A stretch of DNA of 34,458 nucleotides from Gemmatimonadaceae bacterium (GCA_020851455.1 JADZCT010000005.1:1-34458); one strand, 5' to 3'; shown: positions 18,110 through 27,731, counted from the stretch's first letter. Notes: generated by a model not told the origin, from the sequence alone. Numbers and translations: made by a program.

Positions 18110-18859
18110 GGCGGCCCTGGCCCGCGATCGGCACCAACGATCACGGCAACCTGACGCGCCGCGTCGCCCGCGCGGTGCGAAAAAAAACCGATCATGGTCG
18201 CACCGCGTGCACGATGGAGAGGCCGAAATGCGCGTGACCCCCGCATCCCGGGCCTGCTCGGCAAGCAGCGCGCGCAGGTCTATGTTCCGGTGCCTCACCG
18301 TATCCCATCCGGTCAGTTGCCGGAACACATCCGGCCCCACCTCGTAGCAGCGGCCGCAGATGGCCGGGCCGAGGTGGATCCGAAGGTCGCCTGGCGCCAG
18401 TCCGATGCTGGAAAGGCGCGCGAGGATCGCGGGCAGGATTCCAGAAGCGATCCCGCGCCATCCAGCGTGAACAACCGCCACCGTGCCGCAGGGGTGCGCG
18501 ATGAACACGGGCACGCAATCGGCGACCGTAATGGCTGCGGCGCCGGCCGTGCGCACGATCTGGGCGTCGAATCCAGCAAGCCGCCGGATCCCTGTCCACG
18601 GCGTCGCGTGCTCGGCGAACTCAGTGCCGTGCACCTGTACCGCACTCACCAGGCCCGGCGCAGCGCGAGCGACGGTCTCGTGGAGCGCGACCCAGCGGGC
18701 GGCGCACCCGGACTCGGCATCGCTGGGGGGCGCGGCCATGTCCGCCGGAAGCCGGAAGTCACCCGCTGCCCTGGTCGTAGTGAATGCAGCGGTTCCGATG
18801 GGCCGAAACTCCTCGACCTCCTCGCGTTCGAGCGCTTCCATGGCGCCGCGCGCAGTCAC
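18106..18859 (-). CDS. pgeF: PgeF/YfiH peptidoglycan editing factor, frameshifted
   Basis: Laccase-domain (DUF152) protein. E. coli PgeF (YfiH) removes UDP-MurNAc-L-Ser, a faulty wall precursor; family members are also called polyphenol oxidases or adenosine deaminases. Seen: [52 protein letters not shown] and [10 protein letters not shown], with the Cys/His metal ligands. At 18180-18187 there is a run of eight T on the coding strand. As written the frame leaves the family here and runs on to 17990. With seven T it continues [16 protein letters not shown], the expected ending, and stops at 18106. GTG start overlaps murA (GTGA). Confidence 0.85.
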
Positions 18860-20154
18860 GCCCTCTCAGTTCCTTCGACGCGGCGGATGCTCGCGCCCAG
18901 CGCGTTCAGGCGCTCGTGGATACGTTCGTACCCGCGCTCGATCTGGCCGACGTTGTCGATCGTGCTGGTTCCGTGCGCGCAGAGCGCGGCGATGAGCACA
19001 GCCATGCCCGCGCGGATATCGGGCGATTCGACCGCTGCTCCGTGCAGTTGCGATGGCCCCGCAACGATCGCCCTGTGCGGGTCACAGAGGACGATGCGCG
19101 CACCCATTGAGATGAGTTTGTCCACGAAAAACATGCGGGACTCGAACATCTTCTCGTGCATCAGGATCACACCGTTGCACTGGGTGGCAGTGACGATTGC
19201 GATGGACATGAGGTCGGCCGGGAATGCGGGCCAGGGCTGGTCCTCCAGCTTGGGCACGTGTCCGCCGAGGTCGCTCTGAATCTCCAGCGACTGCTCGGCT
19301 GGCACGACCAGGTCGGCGCCGTCAATGAGCGTGGTCACGCCGAGCCGCTCGAAGCCGATGCGGATGGAGCGAAGGTGCTCGACCCCGGCATCGGCGATGC
19401 GCAGGTTGGACCTGGTCACGGCCGCGAGGCCGATGAACGATCCGACCTCGATGTGGTCGGGTCCTATGGCGTGCGCGGCTCCGCCGAGACTCGCCCCGCC
19501 GTGGATCGTAAGGGCGTTCGAGCCGATCCCCTCGATGCGCGCACCGAGGGCCACGAGAAACCGGCAGAGGTCCTGGACATGCGGTTCGCACGCCGCGTTC
19601 CGGAGCGTAGTGGTACCGTGCGCGGCCACCGCTGCCACGATGGCGTTTTCGGTGCCGGTGACGCTCGGCTCGTCGAGGAAGACATCGGCACCGCGGAGGC
19701 CCCGGGTGCGGAACCGGATCGCATTGCCGAACTCATGCTCGGCGCCCAGCGCCTCGAAAGCAAGGAAGTGCGTATCGAGCCGCCTGCGGCCAATCACGTC
19801 GCCGCCGGGAGGAGTCAGTTCTACCTCGCCGCACCGTGCCAGGAGGGGCGCCGCGAGGAGGATCGAGGCGCGGATGCGCGCGCACAGAGCCGGATCCAGC
19901 CGTGCCGTGCTCAGTGAGGCCGCGTGAATGCGCAGCGTGTTTCGGTCGGCCCAGTCGGCAGACGCGCCAGTGCTCCGAACCAGGTCAACCAGAGTCTCCG
20001 TGTCGCGGATCCTCGGGACGTTCGTGAGCGTAACCGGCTTGTCCGTCAGCAGCGCGGCCGCGACGATGGGCAGCGCGGCATTCTTGTTGCCGCTGGGGCG
20101 AATGACGCCCGACAGCGGGCGGTTTCCCTCGACTATGAACTGTAGGTTCGGCAC
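18856..20154 (-). CDS. murA: UDP-N-acetylglucosamine 1-carboxyvinyltransferase, Asp-type active site
   Basis: First committed step of peptidoglycan synthesis: transfers enolpyruvyl from PEP to UDP-GlcNAc. The GTG at 20154 gives 432 residues; an ATG at 20259 would run past the divergent gene's start. The N-terminus has [17 protein letters not shown] with Lys24. The active-site loop is [15 protein letters not shown]. The residue that is Cys115 in E. coli is Asp119 here, the change known to make MurA insensitive to fosfomycin. Later motifs are conserved: [12 protein letters not shown] and [15 protein letters not shown]. It is followed by pgeF, which edits the same pathway. Confidence 0.95.
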   Translation of the reverse strand: MPNLQFIVEGNRPLSGVIRPSGNKNAALPIVAAALLTDKPVTLTNVPRIRDTETLVDLVRSTGASADWADRNTLRIHAASLSTARLDPALCARIRASILLAAPLLARCGEVELTPPGGDVIGRRRLDTHFLAFEALGAEHEFGNAIRFRTRGLRGADVFLDEPSVTGTENAIVAAVAAHGTTTLRNAACEPHVQDLCRFLVALGARIEGIGSNALTIHGGASLGGAAHAIGPDHIEVGSFIGLAAVTRSNLRIADAGVEHLRSIRIGFERLGVTTLIDGADLVVPAEQSLEIQSDLGGHVPKLEDQPWPAFPADLMSIAIVTATQCNGVILMHEKMFESRMFFVDKLISMGARIVLCDPHRAIVAGPSQLHGAAVESPDIRAGMAVLIAALCAHGTSTIDNVGQIERGYERIHERLNALGASIRRVEGTERA

Positions 20155-20220
20155 TGGGCGCGTGGCGGGAGGACTGGCACGGACGAACGATGGATTCGCA
20201 TCCAGCGATGGGCAAGTTGC

Positions 20221-20249
20221 TTGACCCAAAGATGGCCGCTGCCTAGCAT
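20221..20249 (+). promoter_or_regulatory. Candidate promoter for the phospholipase-like gene
   Basis: TTGACC, 17-base spacer, TAGCAT (four of six matches to TATAAT). The -10 box ends eight bases before the ATG at 20258, so the predicted transcript would start at or within two bases of the start codon and have no room for a ribosome-binding site. Confidence 0.55.
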
Positions 20250-20257
20250 CGTTGCAC

Positions 20258-21172
20258 ATGGTCAAGCCGGTCCTGTTCGCCCTGATCCTCGTCGCCGCCC
20301 TTCCCAGCGTGGCGCATGCGTGGACCCCCGGCACGCACATCCTCCTTGGCGAGGCCGTGCTCCGGGCTGCGGATGCGCTGCCAGCCGCGCTGGCAGCGCT
20401 GCTCCGTTCGTACCCGTGGGATTTTCTCTACGGGTCAATTGCCGCCGACACGAGCATCGCGAAGAAGTACGCCCGGTTCGGCCGCCACTGCCATTCATGG
20501 AACGTCGGGCTCGAGATTCTCGGGACTGCGCGGGAGGAGCCGCTGCAGTCGTTTGCGTGGGGATACCTGGCTCACCTGGCCGCGGACGTCGTCGCACACA
20601 ACTTCTTCGTTCCCCACCAGCTCGCGGTCACGTCGAGTTCTTCGGGCGTTGGTCACAGCTATTGGGAGAGCCGGTTCGAGACCCACCTGAGCGACCGGTA
20701 TCCGCACCGCGCCGTGGAGGTGATCCAGCTCGACCACGGCGCCAGCGATGCGCATCTGGACCACGTGCTGAGCCCGACCATATTCTCGACGCGCACGAAC
20801 CGGCGGATATTTCGCGGCATGGTGCGGGCGACGGACAACGCGGGCTGGCAGCGCGTCTTCGCCCTAATCGCAGCCAACAGCCGCTGGGATCTGGCGGACA
20901 CAATCGTAGCGGCTCATGTGGCGAGGTCGTACGACTACGTAATGGACTTCCTCGTGCGTGAAGCGGGGTCGGTTGCCTACACATACGATCCGTCGGGAGA
21001 GAAGGCGCTTCGGTCGGCCAAGGCGATCCGCGAGGCAGCGCGCGGCGACAAGAGCAACGCATTGCTCGATGACGCGCGAGCGCGCTTCGGGCTACAGCCG
21101 TCGCCGCTGTCCTACGCGGCTGCCGCGCCGGGTCCTCTCTACCTGCCGGCCGCGCGCGTCGAGACTACCTGA
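20258..21172 (+). CDS. Secreted zinc-dependent phospholipase C-like protein
   Basis: 304 residues. A signal peptide (1-21) ends in AHA, so the mature protein would begin with Trp22. In the zinc-dependent phospholipase C family the mature N-terminal Trp is itself a zinc ligand. Other likely ligands follow: [17 protein letters not shown] and the helix [20 protein letters not shown]. Expected to act outside the inner membrane on phospholipids or other phosphodiesters; substrate unknown. Start chosen at ATG 20258; a TTG six bases upstream is the only other option nearby. Its end overlaps convergent gatB by 34 bases. No Shine-Dalgarno is seen, which fits a leaderless mRNA. Confidence 0.87.
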   Translation: MVKPVLFALILVAALPSVAHAWTPGTHILLGEAVLRAADALPAALAALLRSYPWDFLYGSIAADTSIAKKYARFGRHCHSWNVGLEILGTAREEPLQSFAWGYLAHLAADVVAHNFFVPHQLAVTSSSSGVGHSYWESRFETHLSDRYPHRAVEVIQLDHGASDAHLDHVLSPTIFSTRTNRRIFRGMVRATDNAGWQRVFALIAANSRWDLADTIVAAHVARSYDYVMDFLVREAGSVAYTYDPSGEKALRSAKAIREAARGDKSNALLDDARARFGLQPSPLSYAAAAPGPLYLPAARVETT

Positions 21173-22566
21173 CTGACCCGACGCGGGTCGGCGCGCCCCT
21201 TCGACTTCTTCATTACCAGCCCGACCAGCACGCCCTGCAGGCGCGCCTCTCCGCCTGCGAAGCGCATGGCCTCGGCAGGATTCTCGGCGAAGACCTCGTC
21301 CACCCATCGCTCGATGGCGCCTGAGTCGCCGACCTGGAGCAGTGCGTCGCGCTGGGCGATCCGAGCGGGTTCTGCCGGATCGGCGAGCATCGTGCGATAG
21401 ACCGCCTTCGCGGCGGTGTTGCTGACGGTCGCGTCACGCACCATCGCGATCAGCGCGGCGAGACGGCCGGGCGCGACGAATGCCGCGTCGCCCGCGCCGC
21501 CGTTTCGCATGGCAAGCACTTCGCCAAGCACCCAGTTCGCCGCGACCGGGCCGGGCGCGCCTGCCCCGACGACAGCTTCGAAGTACGCGCTTACCGGCCG
21601 GTCGGCCGTGAGCACGTCCGCGTCCGCCTGAGCCACACCCATCGCCGATACATACCGCGCCCGCTTCTCGGCAGGAAACTCCGGCAGCGACTGCCGGATG
21701 GCGTCGCGCTGGCCGGGTGCGAGCACGAGCGGCGGAAGGTCCGGGTCGGGGAAGTAGCGGTAGTCGTGGCTCTCTTCCTTGTCCCTTGCCGGGCGCACGG
21801 CGTCGGCGCCGGCGTCGTAGAGCATGGTCTGCTGCACCACCGCGACGCCTGTATCGCGCGCCGCGCAGTGCCGACTGAACTCGATCTCCAGGGCACGTTC
21901 GACGTTGGCAAACGAGTTCAGGTTCTTGATCTCGGTGCGTGTATGAAGCGCGCCTTCACCGTGCAGCCGCGCGCTCACGTTCGCATCCACGCGCAGGCTG
22001 CCCTCCTCCATCGAACAGTCGGAGACATCGGAAAAGACGAGGATCTCGCGGAGTGCCTTCAGGTACGCGCCGGCTTCGGCGGCCGAGCGTATGTCGGGTT
22101 CGCTGACGATCTCGATGAGCGGGATCCCTGCGCGGTTGAGGTCAACTGCGGTGAACCCGGGGAAGCGGTCGTGCACCGACTTGCCGGCGTCCTCTTCCAT
22201 GTGGATGCGCGTGATGCCGATAACGCGGCCATCTCGCACGGTAACGCTCCCACGGGTAGCCAGGGGATCGTCGAACTGCGAAATCTGATATCCCTTGGGC
22301 AGGTCCGGGTAGAAGTAGTTCTTGCGCGCGAACACGGAGCGATCATGCACCGTGCAGCCGAGGGCGAGGGCGGCACGCACGGCCAGCTCGACCGCGCGTT
22401 CATTGAGCACCGGCAAGGCGCCAGGCAAGCCGAGGCATACCGGGCAGGTATTGCGATTGGGCGGGTCGCCGAAGGAAGCCGGGCAGCGGCAGAACGCCTT
22501 GGTGCGCGTGCGCAATTGAACGTGCACTTCGAGGCCGACGACCATCTCGTAGCGCTCGTGGCTCAC
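21139..22566 (-). CDS. gatB: Asp/Glu-tRNA amidotransferase subunit B
   Basis: tRNA-binding and kinase subunit of GatCAB, which turns Glu-tRNA(Gln) and/or Asp-tRNA(Asn) into the correct amide forms. 475 residues: YEMVVGLEVHVQLRTRTKAF at the start, CPVCLGLPGALPVLN, the segment FYPDLPKGYQISQFDDPL, GIPLIEIVSEPDIRS and VDANVSARLHGEG, then a YqeY-like tail domain ending in [16 protein letters not shown]. Zinc-type cysteines near residue 30-40 are present (CRCPASF, CPVC). Start GTG overlaps gatA as GTGA. Confidence 0.97.
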   Translation of the reverse strand: MSHERYEMVVGLEVHVQLRTRTKAFCRCPASFGDPPNRNTCPVCLGLPGALPVLNERAVELAVRAALALGCTVHDRSVFARKNYFYPDLPKGYQISQFDDPLATRGSVTVRDGRVIGITRIHMEEDAGKSVHDRFPGFTAVDLNRAGIPLIEIVSEPDIRSAAEAGAYLKALREILVFSDVSDCSMEEGSLRVDANVSARLHGEGALHTRTEIKNLNSFANVERALEIEFSRHCAARDTGVAVVQQTMLYDAGADAVRPARDKEESHDYRYFPDPDLPPLVLAPGQRDAIRQSLPEFPAEKRARYVSAMGVAQADADVLTADRPVSAYFEAVVGAGAPGPVAANWVLGEVLAMRNGGAGDAAFVAPGRLAALIAMVRDATVSNTAAKAVYRTMLADPAEPARIAQRDALLQVGDSGAIERWVDEVFAENPAEAMRFAGGEARLQGVLVGLVMKKSKGRADPRRVSQVVSTRAAGR

Positions 22567-24008
22567 CGGGCCGCCTCCGCGCCGAGTTCCGCTTCCAGGG
22601 CTCGCGCCACGCGTAGCATCGTAGCTTCGTCAAACCGGGCGGCGATCAACTGGCCGCCAACGGGGAGTCCGCGCACGCGGCCGATGGGGATCGACATTGC
22701 CGGGACTTCCGCGAGGTTCGCCGTTACAGTGAAGATGTCGCTCAGGTACATCTCGTAGGGATCGGAGATTTCGCCGAAGCGGAACGCAGGCGTCGGGGTG
22801 GTGGGCGTGAAGAGGGCGTGCACGCCAGAGGCAAACACAACGTCGAAGTCGGCGCGGATGCGCACCCGGGCCTGCATGGCTTTGCGGTAATAGGCGTCGC
22901 AGTAGCCAGCCGAGAGCACGTAGGTGCCCAGCAGGACACGGCGCGTCACCTCCGGCCCGAACCCGGCCGAGCGTGTCGCCTCGTACATGGCGCGGAGCCC
23001 GTCACCTTCGATGCGCGCGCCGTAGCGGACGCCATCGAAGCGTGCGAGGTTTGCCGAGCACTCCGCCGGCGCGATGATGTAGTAGGCCGCGATCGCCAGG
23101 TTCGTGTGGGGCAACGTCACGTCGCGAATCACCGCCCCGCGGGCCCGGAGCGCGTCGAGCGCGCGCTCGCACCGGTCGCGGGTCGCCGCGTCGAGCGTGT
23201 CGGGGAAGTATTCGCGGGGCTTTCCGACGACTACTCCGGCGAGGTCACGCAGGCCGTGCCTCGCGGGGTGGGGAGCACCGAACGAGGGGGCGGGGCCGGG
23301 CGCGGAAGTGGCGTCGTGTCTGGTGTCGGGCCCTGCGATCACCTCGAGGCCGAGGGCGGCGTCGTCCACAGTGGCGCCAAAGACGCCGACGTTGTCGAGC
23401 GACGACGCGAACGCAACGAGGCCGAACCGACTCACGCGCCCGTACGTTGGCTTGATACCCACGATTCCGCAGAAGGCAGCTGGCTGCCGAACGGAACCGC
23501 CAGTCTCGGATCCCAGCGCGATGGGGCATACGCCGGCCGCTACCGCCACCGCCGAGCCACCCGAGCTGCCGCCTGGCACGCGCGCCACATCGTGTGGGTT
23601 TCGGGCGGGACCGAACGCGCTATGCTCCGTGCTCGACCCCATGGCGAACTCGTCCATCTGCGTCTTGCCCACGAGGACGGCGCCCGCCTCGCGCAGTTTT
23701 CGCGCAGCCGTCGCCTCGTAGGGGCTCACGTACCCCGCCAGGATTCGGGAGCCGCAACTCGTGGTAAGGACAGGAGTGGCGATGTTGTCCTTGACCGCGA
23801 CAGGAACGCCCGCGAGAGGTCCGTTCACCGGCGCCTCTGCCGCCGCCGACAGCGTGACGTCGCGATCCCACGAGACGAAGGCGTTGAGTACGGGCTGTGT
23901 GCGCGCCACGGCATCCAGGGCGCGCCGGGCGATCGCTTCGGCGTGTTCATCGCCTGCTCTGACGGCAGCAGCGATGGCAGCAGCGGAGTGGCTGCGATCT
24001 TCGCTCAC
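22563..24008 (-). CDS. gatA: Asp/Glu-tRNA amidotransferase subunit A
   Basis: Amidase subunit that frees ammonia from glutamine for GatB. 481 residues. The Ser-cisSer-Lys catalytic triad can be placed: Lys in VPVAVKDNIATP, cis-Ser and nucleophile in GGSSGGSAVAVAAG and GSETGGSVRQPAAFCG. The C-terminal part contains YCDAYYRKAMQARVRIR and PAMSIPIGRVRGLPVG. GTG start overlaps gatC by GTGA, so gatC-A-B form a coupled set. Confidence 0.97.
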   Translation of the reverse strand: MSEDRSHSAAAIAAAVRAGDEHAEAIARRALDAVARTQPVLNAFVSWDRDVTLSAAAEAPVNGPLAGVPVAVKDNIATPVLTTSCGSRILAGYVSPYEATAARKLREAGAVLVGKTQMDEFAMGSSTEHSAFGPARNPHDVARVPGGSSGGSAVAVAAGVCPIALGSETGGSVRQPAAFCGIVGIKPTYGRVSRFGLVAFASSLDNVGVFGATVDDAALGLEVIAGPDTRHDATSAPGPAPSFGAPHPARHGLRDLAGVVVGKPREYFPDTLDAATRDRCERALDALRARGAVIRDVTLPHTNLAIAAYYIIAPAECSANLARFDGVRYGARIEGDGLRAMYEATRSAGFGPEVTRRVLLGTYVLSAGYCDAYYRKAMQARVRIRADFDVVFASGVHALFTPTTPTPAFRFGEISDPYEMYLSDIFTVTANLAEVPAMSIPIGRVRGLPVGGQLIAARFDEATMLRVARALEAELGAEAAR

Positions 24009-24304
24009 GCGGGCCCCGCTCCCTCATCGTGGGTTGCGAGGCGAGGAACGAGGAAGAAGCCATCACGCGACCTCGGCGCGAACGATTCCAACGGTCGCTC
24101 GAGCCGCACGCCCGGTGGAACGTCCGGGGCAAGCGGCATGCCCTCGCGTTCCTGCTCTCCCGCGAACGGTTCCACCCGCGAGAGCACCTCCATGTGCGCA
24201 AGGATGCCATCGAGTTCAGCCACCAGCGCATCGAGGCGCTCTTCAGGCACGCCGATGCGCGCGAGCGAGGCAACGCGGCGAACGTCTTCGGGCGTCACGG
24301 TCAT
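24005..24304 (-). CDS. gatC: Asp/Glu-tRNA amidotransferase subunit C
   Basis: 99-residue small subunit that wraps around GatA and stabilises the complex. Typical pattern: VTPEDVRRVASLARIGVPEE, LDGILAHMEVLSRVE, and a C-terminal R-D-G-F-F-LVPR ending (SRDGFFLVPRL). ATG overlaps the helicase stop as ATGA. Confidence 0.95.
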   Translation of the reverse strand: MTVTPEDVRRVASLARIGVPEERLDALVAELDGILAHMEVLSRVEPFAGEQEREGMPLAPDVPPGVRLERPLESFAPRSRDGFFLVPRLATHDEGAGPA

Positions 24305-26577
24305 GAGTCGAAATCCCTCTCCAGGCCGGCGAAAGCGACCATCAACTTCTTGGTGCCAACGGCTTCGTCATCGAACTCGATGGTCACCTTTCCCTGCCGC
24401 TCGGAGCCGGAGGCGGCGGTAATGACGCCGGATCCGAAGCGGGCGTGGCGCACCCGCTCGCCGACAGCGAACGACGGAATGTCCTGCGACACGTCCTCCG
24501 CCTCGACGGCCGTCTCGCGGCGCGGATCGGGAAGCCACCGTGGAGCGTCGTCGCGCACATCGAACTCGCCCCAGGCTGCCTCGCGCCTCGCGCCGCCATA
24601 GCCGCCGTGGTACCGCGGGGTAGAGCGCAAGCGCGCCGTGAGGCGGGTTGCCAGCATCGCTTCCGCGCCGGGCGTCACGAAGCTCGACAACCGCGACTGC
24701 ACCATCTCGCCGTTCCGCCGGCGGCTTCGCGCCCACGTGAGCATCAGGAAGCGCTCGGCGCGCGTGATTCCGACGTAGAAGAGCCGCCGCTCTTCCTCCA
24801 GGCGTTCCGGGTCGTCAAGCGAACGGCTCAGCGGGAAAAGGCCTTCCTCGAGGCCCGCGATGACCACGAAGGGGAACTCGAGTCCCTTCGCAGTATGGAG
24901 CGTCATCATCGTTACGACGTCGGCGTCCGGGCCAAGCTCGTCGGCGCTCGCAACGAGGCTTGCCTGCTGGAGGAACCGGTCGAGCGGACGAAGGCCCACT
25001 TCGCCGCCTTCATCAATGACTGCCTCCGCCGCGCCGCGGACCATCTCGGCCACGTTCTCGAGTCGCTCGGTGCCGTCGGGCTCGGCCGCGAGCGCTCGTG
25101 CATAGCCACTTGCGTCCACGAGTTCGGAGAGCAGGGCGTCAACGCTGGCGTCGGCAGCACGTGCCTGCAGGCGTCGAACGAGCGCCGCGAACTCCGCGAG
25201 GGCGGCGCGCGTGCCAGGTCTCGCGCCCGCGAGTATGCGATCGTCCACGGCTGCATCGAGGATGGCGAGGCCTGCGTCTCGCGCTCCCGAGGCGAGGAGT
25301 TCAACCGTCGCTTCGCCAACGCCGCGTCGGGGGGCCGCCACCGCCCGCGCGAACGCTTCGACATCGTTCGGGTTGGCCACGAGCCGGAGCCATGCAAGCA
25401 GGTCGCGGATTTCACGTCTGTCGTAAAACCTCACTGCGCCCACGAGCCGGTACGGCATCCCGTGGCGGCGGAAGGCCTCTTCGAGCGTGCGGCTCTGCGC
25501 GTTTGTCCTGTACAGGATTGCGATGTCGCCGAGCCGGAAGTCGCCGCGGCCGCGCCGTGATTCAATTTCGGCCACGATCGCGTCGGCCTCGTCGCGGTCG
25601 TCGGCCGCGCCCACCAGCGCGACCGGCTCACCGCCTGGCCGTGTTGCGCGCAGGGTCTTGCCAAGCCGGCCCTGGTTCTCGCTGATCACGACGTTCGCAA
25701 GATCCAGCACCTGGGGAATCGAGCGATAATTCTCTTCGAGCCTCACGACGCGGGCCCCGGGGAAGTCACGCTCGAAGTCGAGGATGTTGCGGACATCTGC
25801 GCCGCGCCATCCGTAGATCGCCTGGTCATCGTCGCCCACGGCGCATACGTCGCGGGTGTCGGGCGAAAGCAGCCGGATCAACTCGTACTGTGCACGGTTC
25901 GTGTCCTGGTACTCGTCCACGAGGATATGGGCGAACTGCCGTCGCAGCCGCGCGCGAAGGTCGTCGTGTTGGCGCAGGAGCGCCACCGGAAGCCAGAGAA
26001 GGTCATCGAAAGAGACGGCATTCGCGGCCGCGAACGCCGCATCCCACGCGTGGTACAGCGGGACGACCGCTTTGGCGAGAGGTGTCAGCGCAAGCCGTTC
26101 GTATTCCGCCGGCGACACGAGCGCGTTGCGCGCCCCGGAAACGGTTGCCGCGACCAGCCGCGGCGGCCACGCCTTGGTCGAGACGCGAAGCCGATCCATT
26201 AGGCGGCGGACGAGGCCAAGCGTGTCGTCCTCGTCGTAGATGGTGAACGACGCCGTTCTGCCAGCGGCGGCAGCGTTAGCCCGAAGCAGCCTCGCGCCCA
26301 CGGAGTGAAACGTGCCGATCCACATTCCGCGCGGATCGTGCCCGAGGATCCGGCCCACGCGGTCGCGCATCTCGCGGGCGGCCTTGTTGGTGAAGGTGAC
26401 AGCGAGGATCTGGTCGGCGCGCACACCGTGCTCGGTGACCAGCCGGGCAATGCGCGCGGTAAGCACGCGCGTCTTGCCGGAGCCGGCCCCCGCGAGAACG
26501 AGCAGCGGACCCTGGCCATGCTCCACCGCCTCGCGCTGCGCCGGATTGAGCGACGTCTGGGTGGCGCGGAGCGTCAT
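24301..26577 (-). CDS. UvrD/PcrA-type DNA helicase
   Basis: Superfamily 1A 3'-5' helicase for DNA repair and clearing of stalled forks. 758 residues from ATG 26577. Motifs: SLNPAQREAVEHGQGPLLVL with Walker A AGAGSGKT, FTNKAAREMRDRV, VDEYQDTNRAQYELI (Walker B), AVGDDDQAIYGWRGADV, LEENYRS, TMMTLHTAKGLEFPFVVIAG and VGITRAERFLML. The C-terminal tail has the PcrA-like GERVRHARFGSGVITAASG domain, which binds RNA polymerase in PcrA/UvrD. It overlaps the kinase gene upstream (ATGA) and gatC downstream. Confidence 0.95.
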   Translation of the reverse strand: MTLRATQTSLNPAQREAVEHGQGPLLVLAGAGSGKTRVLTARIARLVTEHGVRADQILAVTFTNKAAREMRDRVGRILGHDPRGMWIGTFHSVGARLLRANAAAAGRTASFTIYDEDDTLGLVRRLMDRLRVSTKAWPPRLVAATVSGARNALVSPAEYERLALTPLAKAVVPLYHAWDAAFAAANAVSFDDLLWLPVALLRQHDDLRARLRRQFAHILVDEYQDTNRAQYELIRLLSPDTRDVCAVGDDDQAIYGWRGADVRNILDFERDFPGARVVRLEENYRSIPQVLDLANVVISENQGRLGKTLRATRPGGEPVALVGAADDRDEADAIVAEIESRRGRGDFRLGDIAILYRTNAQSRTLEEAFRRHGMPYRLVGAVRFYDRREIRDLLAWLRLVANPNDVEAFARAVAAPRRGVGEATVELLASGARDAGLAILDAAVDDRILAGARPGTRAALAEFAALVRRLQARAADASVDALLSELVDASGYARALAAEPDGTERLENVAEMVRGAAEAVIDEGGEVGLRPLDRFLQQASLVASADELGPDADVVTMMTLHTAKGLEFPFVVIAGLEEGLFPLSRSLDDPERLEEERRLFYVGITRAERFLMLTWARSRRRNGEMVQSRLSSFVTPGAEAMLATRLTARLRSTPRYHGGYGGARREAAWGEFDVRDDAPRWLPDPRRETAVEAEDVSQDIPSFAVGERVRHARFGSGVITAASGSERQGKVTIEFDDEAVGTKKLMVAFAGLERDFDS

Positions 26578-27731
26578 CCCGGCAAAATAATATCGAACAC
26601 GGCGCCACGATCGGATGTCACCAGCGCGAGCCGGCCGTGATGGGCCTCCTCGACGATCCGTCGAGCGAGCGACAGACCGATGCCCCATCCTGATTCCTTG
26701 GTCGAGAATCCGGCGGAGAAGACCTTTCGGCGGAGCGACGGCGGAATGCCCTCGCCATCGTCGGCGACCCGGACGGTGGCTCCGCCACCAGAGCCGGCGG
26801 ATACGGTCAGCACGATGGATCCGCCGCGCCCGGAGAGCGCGTCAATCGCATTCTTGACAAGCGACTCCATCGCCCACTCCAGGAGCACGCGGTCGCCCGG
26901 GATCACCAGGGCATCTGACGTCCCTTCGGTGGCAATGGTGATCCTGTTCGCAAGCGTCGGGAGGCGCTGCCGGTAGTACCCGGCGACCTGGGCCGCCACC
27001 TCGGTTACGTTCACGGGTTCGCGCCGCGGGGGCCGCCCGATGCGCTCGAAACGGCGCGCGACGCGCTCGAGGCGCTCCACGTCCGTCGCCACGTGTGTGA
27101 GCGCTGAGGAGTTCGCCAGACTGCCCTCTTCCCGTTCGCGCAGCAACTCCACCCACCCGTGCAGGCTCGACAATGGAGTGCCGAGCTGGTGCGCCGCTTC
27201 ACGCGCCATTCCCGCCCACACGCGCTCGCGCTCTGCGCGTCCCCGCGTCCGCAGCACGGCGACGCCAATCGCGATCAGGATCGCCACCAGCGCGGCCTGC
27301 AGCAGCGGAATGACATTCAGCCCCGACGCCAGCCGGCTTCGCCCGAAGTGGACAAGCTGGAACGCCGGGTCACCAACCGGCGCATTCAGCCGGTCGAGTT
27401 CGGCGACATACGCGGCAACCCGCGGGTCGGCAGGCCCAGTGTGCGCGAACGGGAGGTTGTCCACTGCCGTTGGTCGGCCCGCGGAGTCGGTCACCACCAT
27501 GGGAACGCCGAAACCCCGCAGCGCGGCGATCACCTCGAAGAGCGTTGCGTCGTTATCCGCTGGCGCCGGGGTGGGCGCAGCCGCCGCGGCGTACACGCGC
27601 GAAACGACCTCGGCAGTCTGGCGGGCGGCCCGGCCCATCTCCTCCACCACGCGCTGAGTGTACCACACGTACGAACCGAGCAGCGCCAGCAGCCCCAGTG
27701 TGACCAGGATGACCGGCGCGCTGCGGCGCAT
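26574..27731 (-). CDS. Membrane sensor histidine kinase
   Basis: 385 residues with two membrane helices (about 6-24 and 143-161) bracketing a periplasmic sensor region of roughly 118 residues with no known domain that I recognise. The cytoplasmic part has the H box AREAAHQLGTPLSSLHGW with phospho-acceptor His181, the N box AMESLVKNAIDAL, G1 VADDGEGIP and G2 GWGIGLSLARRI. All catalytic boxes are intact. No response regulator is in its operon; the receiver-only regulator at 30084 is the nearest candidate partner. It lies in a transcript between serS and the helicase, an odd place for a sensor. Confidence 0.92.
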   Translation of the reverse strand: MRRSAPVILVTLGLLALLGSYVWYTQRVVEEMGRAARQTAEVVSRVYAAAAAPTPAPADNDATLFEVIAALRGFGVPMVVTDSAGRPTAVDNLPFAHTGPADPRVAAYVAELDRLNAPVGDPAFQLVHFGRSRLASGLNVIPLLQAALVAILIAIGVAVLRTRGRAERERVWAGMAREAAHQLGTPLSSLHGWVELLREREEGSLANSSALTHVATDVERLERVARRFERIGRPPRREPVNVTEVAAQVAGYYRQRLPTLANRITIATEGTSDALVIPGDRVLLEWAMESLVKNAIDALSGRGGSIVLTVSAGSGGGATVRVADDGEGIPPSLRRKVFSAGFSTKESGWGIGLSLARRIVEEAHHGRLALVTSDRGAVFDIILPG

